DNA of 9,680 nucleotides from contig JAGLUQ010000020.1 of NCBI GenBank assembly GCA_023134675.1, forward strand, positions 1 through 9,680, given 5' to 3'. The notes beneath the pieces were generated by a model. It was given only the letters and a program-made list of their open reading frames with translations, was not told the DNA's origin and ran no database searches. This document shows, one piece after another, positions 6,407-9,680 of this stretch; the stretch's first letter is position 1, and each line of letters starts with the position of its first letter. The translations under genes and the position numbers were made by a program. The DNA comes from Candidatus Aenigmatarchaeota archaeon. Its GTDB lineage: Archaea > EX4484-52 > GLR71.

Positions 6407-7091
6407 AACGCATCATTTAAAAAATGGAAAAAACCTCAGTGTTTTTGCAAATTTTAATTTTTATACTGAAGAAGAGTCAACTGAAGCAGCTTCATGTATT
6501 GATAATTTAAAACCGGACATGATAATAAGTTCAATATATAATAATTCTACCACACCGCTATATTCAAAAATTATCAGCGGATTAAATGGTTGCATCACGA
6601 TACCTTATACAATTGCATATTCAATAGCGACAGAAAGGTCAGCTAAGCGATCCACAATATCTGATTATGATGAAAGTATACCTCATGAAATAATTGATGT
6701 CAGGAAAGAAGAATCAATCCTTGAAAATATTTTAACACCCACTGTTTTTGGAATACACAACCTTGCGATTTGTATCTTTGCATATCCATTACACAAATAT
6801 GCAGGAGATCATCTAAGCAATGAATTTTATGAAAAAAAAGAAAGACCATTAACAAAAAAGATTGCAAGAGCAATAATATCTCTACCATACGAATTCGAAG
6901 ATCTGCTTCGCAAAGACGAATCTCTTGAAGATATGTACAGGCCGCTTGTAGAAAAGTCTGCAGAGATCTTAAAAAATGATGAAATAGAAAATCTTCTGCT
7001 TGTAACTAATAATATAAGAGATTTTGGAGTAATTGAAAAGTTGATCAAAGATGAATTTGGCGATTGTCTGAACACAGGGAACAGTATATAA
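6399..7091 (+). CDS. Protein E, possible divergent TraB/PrgY-like protein
   Basis: A 230-residue protein. The ATG at 6399 is chosen over longer frames because GAGAGG (6387-6392) lies 6 nt upstream and the overlap with gene D is then only 8 bp. Residues 14-55 (LSVFANFNFYTEEESTEA, then LKPDMIISSIYNNSTTPLY) have the layout of the N-terminal block of TraB/PrgY family proteins, where a strand ending in a His motif is followed by an E-S helix and then a PD-hydrophobic-E strand. Near the C-terminus, ENLLLVTNNIRDFGVIEKLI (about 197-216) sits where that family has its GAGH-type motif. If homologous, the conserved His and Glu residues are gone, so it would not act as a metal-dependent hydrolase. There is no membrane segment, whereas many TraB proteins have a C-terminal one. 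The match is by eye and weak; otherwise call it uncharacterised. Confidence 0.65.
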   Translation: MYKTHHLKNGKNLSVFANFNFYTEEESTEAASCIDNLKPDMIISSIYNNSTTPLYSKIISGLNGCITIPYTIAYSIATERSAKRSTISDYDESIPHEIIDVRKEESILENILTPTVFGIHNLAICIFAYPLHKYAGDHLSNEFYEKKERPLTKKIARAIISLPYEFEDLLRKDESLEDMYRPLVEKSAEILKNDEIENLLLVTNNIRDFGVIEKLIKDEFGDCLNTGNSI

Positions 7092-7105
7092 AAAAGTGAT
7101 GAAAA

Positions 7106-8056
7106 ATGACAGAAAATGACAATGAAAAAATAACAGAAACAATAATACTGCCCAATGAAATTAAAGGAGAAGAATTAGGACAGATACTATCACTATTCGA
7201 AAATTCTCAGATAGATAAAGGTCATAATAAAATATTCTTATATAAAGATACAACAGGCGGTGAAGGCTGGTTTTTAATAACAGATATTGAATCAGATAAA
7301 ATATACGATAGTATAGAAATATACGCGAAACATGAGGTTCATGAATTTGGTCTCCCAATATTATTATATGAAAAGAATGTTAGCCCGCTAAAACCTAAAT
7401 TCCGTTTGAACCATATCGCAGAAAGAATACGAGAACACATACTAGAGAACGAAAAATGCAAAAAAGGCATAAAATCCATTGATAAAAAGAATAAATCAGT
7501 CACACCCCAAAAGGATATAAAAATAAAGACAATATTACAAAATGAACATATATATGATTTTTTAAAAAAATTTGAAAAAAGAAATAGACGTTTAGATAAA
7601 TTTATCTCTAATGCAGAAAAAAAATATAAGGAATTGATTTTATATAATAAATTAGATGAAAGAGGGAACAATCATATAGGGCTTACTATAGGGCAGCTAA
7701 AAGAAGGATATCAAAAAAAACAAAAGAGTATTTTTGATAACGATATTTTTGATACAGAATTAAGTTATGATATTCTGATTTCACAGACAGATCTCTTATC
7801 AGAGATGAATGAATCGTATATTGAAAAATTGATATATACTTTGCCTGAAAAAATTGTAAAAAATAAAAAGTTTAAAAAAGAGTTATATTCTTTTGCAGAA
7901 TCTCTTGATGAAGAGGAATTTCCGGATATTTTTTCAATAATAATCAAAGAATCAATGAAATCTTATTGTGAAATTAAAGGTATTACTTACAAAGAGATGC
8001 TCATATATGATGGAAATCTGGGAAGAGTAATACAAAGCATAAAAACCCCGCCTTAA
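7106..8056 (+). CDS. Uncharacterised protein F, two-part, last gene of the D-E-F operon
   Basis: A 316-residue soluble protein with no recognised family. Residues 1-115 look like a mixed alpha/beta domain (strands NKIFLYKD at 41-48 and GWFLITDI at 54-61, then FGLPILLYEK at 81-90). A Lys-rich linker follows (about 116-142). The rest (143-316) is helical and charged, with DFLKKFEKRNRRLDKF (151-166) as a possible nucleic-acid- or protein-contact surface. The start is supported by GTGAT at 7096-7100, 5 nt before the ATG, and only 14 bp separate it from gene E. Base composition is among the most AT-rich in the window. After its stop there are 49 bp and then copy 4 of the repeat, so the operon ends here. 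An RNA- or DNA-binding role is possible from charge alone and is not shown. Confidence 0.72.
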   Translation: MTENDNEKITETIILPNEIKGEELGQILSLFENSQIDKGHNKIFLYKDTTGGEGWFLITDIESDKIYDSIEIYAKHEVHEFGLPILLYEKNVSPLKPKFRLNHIAERIREHILENEKCKKGIKSIDKKNKSVTPQKDIKIKTILQNEHIYDFLKKFEKRNRRLDKFISNAEKKYKELILYNKLDERGNNHIGLTIGQLKEGYQKKQKSIFDNDIFDTELSYDILISQTDLLSEMNESYIEKLIYTLPEKIVKNKKFKKELYSFAESLDEEEFPDIFSIIIKESMKSYCEIKGITYKEMLIYDGNLGRVIQSIKTPP

Positions 8057-8105
8057 GATATCATTATTTTACCGGAAAAATCCAGACACCTAAAGGAAAG
8101 GCTTG

Positions 8106-8173
8106 ATTTACAACTTTTTCTATAAATTATTAAAAAGGATTTATTAAACAATTAATAATAAACCTTTAAAAAG
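8106..8173 (+). repeat. 68-bp intergenic element, copy 4 (before gene H)
   Basis: The most diverged copy, with about 60 of 68 positions as in copy 1. The head ATTTACAACTTTTTCTATAAAT is unchanged, followed by TATTAAAAAG. The central part is altered but still forms an inverted repeat, TTTATTA (8140-8146) with TAATAAA (8156-8162). The terminal box is CCTTTAAAAAG (8163-8173), 72 bp before the start of gene H. Confidence 0.82.
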
Positions 8174-8245
8174 ATAGTAATAAACAATATATATCATACA
8201 AATATAGCTCAAACCAATTAAAACCCAAAGAATAAGGTGATAATC

Positions 8246-9337
8246 ATGATAAAGTCAAACCCTCTAGAGGAATGTTTAGGTATTGAATACGGAGAAGCTC
8301 CGCTTTCGACAGGAGGCCACAGGTTCAGCAAAGGCATCCCACCATCAGATGTCTGCCTTCTTGGAAGAAGACCGGATGAAGAAGCATACAAACAGTTTTG
8401 CAATGCTTTCATTGGCGACAAAGATAGAGGAATCCCGGCAATAGAACCCGGAGATTTCAGGTATATACCTGAACTTAATACCTGGGCGCATATACCCGAC
8501 CAATACAAATCTATTGAACAGAGTATGAACACAATAGTCAAAGGATCTTATTCAACAGATCTTACAAAAGAAAAAGACAGCGGCAAAGCAGTCAAAGACT
8601 TTTTCAGGATTGATTCAGGCGGTCACCCTGATCTTTTCGGCATGCTCAACCAGCACAACAGAAGAGACAAAAATGGAAGAGCAATATTCAACACAGTTTA
8701 CGATGAAAACGGAAACCTTATCGAAGAAGAATCATACACACCAAGACAGATGAGAAAAGCAAGAATACCACAGAAAGGAGAATGGCTCACATGGCTGTAT
8801 CCAGAATCTTACGAACGGGCCTTTGATGAACCGTCAAAGGCAAAAGTTCTAAAAGAGATAACAGGCTACGGATCAATAGATGAAGCAAGCTGGCAAAAGC
8901 TTAAAGAATACAATGGTCTCGAATGGTCCTTGGGAAAAATATCATCAAACGGAGATATTACTGAATACCCTGAAGGAGGAGAACCATTCTATAGAAAACC
9001 ATTTAACAGGGCAAATAGTGCAGGTATTATGACAATACATAAAGACGGAAAACAAAATGTCGGTGCCGGCGGTGGAGACACAAATCTTGGAAAACTTTAC
9101 CAGCATTGGGATCTGGAAGCGCTTAAAAAGATACCGGGTGGTATAGAAACTGCTCAACAGATAAAAGATGAGGTAATAGAAACACGCCCGGAAAATCTGG
9201 AAGGTTTACAGATTGCATTTGGAACTGTGATTGGCAGAAAAGCCGGGATGACACCACCATACGGCCATGTCCTTGAAGTCACAGGAATTATTGAATACAA
9301 TTATCTGACGGATTATACAGCAATGTGGGGGCTTTAA
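8246..9337 (+). CDS. Uncharacterised protein H
   Basis: A 363-residue protein that I cannot assign. It has many Gly, Pro, Trp and Tyr residues, for instance GIPAIEPGDFRYIPELNTW (62-80), EWLTWLYPESYERAFDEP (179-196), a NVGAGGGDTNLG glycine segment (271-282) and TPPYGHVLEVTGIIEYNY (336-353). This suggests a compact globular fold with beta structure rather than coiled coil. No signal peptide or membrane helix is seen. The start is the ATG at 8246, because GGTGAT (8236-8241) lies 4 nt upstream; the GTG at 8237 is part of that site and not a start. Codon use is richer in G and C than in genes A-F and nearer the thermosome side, yet the gene is preceded by copy 4 of the same repeat. The stop lies inside a strong terminator hairpin. 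Its role is unknown. Confidence 0.75.
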   Translation: MIKSNPLEECLGIEYGEAPLSTGGHRFSKGIPPSDVCLLGRRPDEEAYKQFCNAFIGDKDRGIPAIEPGDFRYIPELNTWAHIPDQYKSIEQSMNTIVKGSYSTDLTKEKDSGKAVKDFFRIDSGGHPDLFGMLNQHNRRDKNGRAIFNTVYDENGNLIEEESYTPRQMRKARIPQKGEWLTWLYPESYERAFDEPSKAKVLKEITGYGSIDEASWQKLKEYNGLEWSLGKISSNGDITEYPEGGEPFYRKPFNRANSAGIMTIHKDGKQNVGAGGGDTNLGKLYQHWDLEALKKIPGGIETAQQIKDEVIETRPENLEGLQIAFGTVIGRKAGMTPPYGHVLEVTGIIEYNYLTDYTAMWGL

Positions 9338-9357
9338 TACCCCCTTATATTTTTTAT
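9327..9357 (+). terminator. G5/C5 hairpin terminator of gene H
   Basis: GGGGG (9327-9331) pairs with CCCCC (9340-9344) across an 8-nt loop that contains the TAA stop of gene H (9335-9337). TTATATTTTTTATT follows. A strong stem followed by a T-run is a clear transcription end and separates gene H from the gene at 9456. Confidence 0.78.
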
Positions 9358-9455
9358 TCTCACGAAATTGCAAGCAAACCGCCAAAAATCAGTCACAAGA
9401 ATCGACTTCGTAAACCTATCAGCAAAAATTGCGTAAAAGAAATAAGTGATCTAAA

Positions 9456-9680
9456 TTGATAGAAAAAACACATTGCATCAGCCCGGGCAATTACGAGCTT
9501 TACAGGACAGAAAAAGATGGAGAAGTTGTCAAGGTCTCAGCCTGCTGCGCTGAAGGCTGCAACACATATGAACTCGCAGACAGCAAAAAAATAGACTGGT
9601 TTGAAAAGTTAGGAACTACAAAATATTTAGGATGCTTTGACCTGAAAGATATACCGCACACCGGAATTCAAAAAGTATTC
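9456..9680 (+). CDS. Cysteine-containing protein, N-terminal part (runs off right edge)
   Basis: From a TTG at 9456 the frame is open to the last base of the window (75 codons). GTGAT at 9446-9450, 5 nt upstream, supports TTG as the start. An in-frame TGA at 9447-9449 rules out a longer upstream reading, and there is no in-frame ATG in the visible part. The protein starts MIEKTHCISPGNYELYRTEK and contains five cysteines (7, 30, 31, 35 and 60), including SACCAEGC, which could be a metal site or a redox/disulfide cluster. WFEKLGTTKYLGCFDLKDI follows. No family is recognised. It lies 118 bp after the stop of gene H, past a terminator, without a copy of the 68-bp repeat. Confidence 0.6.
   Translation, partial: MIEKTHCISPGNYELYRTEKDGEVVKVSACCAEGCNTYELADSKKIDWFEKLGTTKYLGCFDLKDIPHTGIQKVF

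Noticed and set aside
3253..8173. Integron attC sites or a CRISPR array
   Set aside because: The repeats lack the GTTRRRY/RYYYAAC core pair of attC sites and no integrase gene is visible. The copies are 560-3300 bp apart with genes between them, which excludes CRISPR spacing.
8237..8245. GTG start for gene H
   Set aside because: The GTG is part of the GGTGAT ribosome binding site for the ATG at 8246.
1..9680. tRNA, rRNA, insertion sequences or a toxin-antitoxin pair
   Set aside because: No tRNA-like arms, rRNA segments, transposase motifs or recognised toxin or antitoxin folds were seen on either strand. Genes D and E are coupled as in such pairs, but their sizes and sequences give no support.

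Overview
The window looks like a piece of archaeal chromosome with a block of accessory genes. The strongest evidence is a group II chaperonin (thermosome) subunit with a Gly/Met-rich tail. Supporting signs are TATA-type promoters and Shine-Dalgarno sites of the GGTGA(T) type in front of most genes. The small coiled-coil protein next to the chaperonin and the many orphan genes would fit a DPANN-type archaeon (Woesearchaeota/Pacearchaeota-like). That placement is a guess from gene style, not a demonstration.

Layout. Positions 1-434 (minus) hold the N-terminal part of a charged coiled-coil protein that runs off the left edge. Positions 567-2219 (minus) are the thermosome, ending in a hairpin/U-tract terminator. 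A palindromic TATA-like box at 2294-2308 separates it from a divergently transcribed class I SAM-dependent methyltransferase (2372-3232). From about 3250 to 8105 the DNA becomes much more AT-rich and holds six genes I do not recognise: A 3401, B 4358, C 5033, D 5957, E 6399 and F 7106. D, E and F form a tight operon. A seventh unrecognised gene, H (8246-9337), has codon use more like the chaperonin side and ends in a G5/C5 hairpin terminator. A Cys-containing partial gene starts with TTG at 9456 and runs off the right edge.

The main discovery is a ~68 bp intergenic element repeated four times in direct orientation (3253, 4181, 4814, 8106). It lies in the gaps before A, B, C and H and nowhere else in the window. 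Every copy starts with the same 14 bases, ATTTACAACTTTTT. Most carry an inverted repeat in the middle, and all end in a TATA-like box 70-150 bp before the next start codon. The simplest reading is a duplicated terminator-plus-promoter module that puts four transcription units under one control. A cassette boundary is the alternative. Gene A appears frameshifted at an A8 run. Gene E looks like a very divergent TraB/PrgY-type protein that has lost the expected His and Glu. No known defence, toxin or mobile system could be identified, so the function of the block is open.
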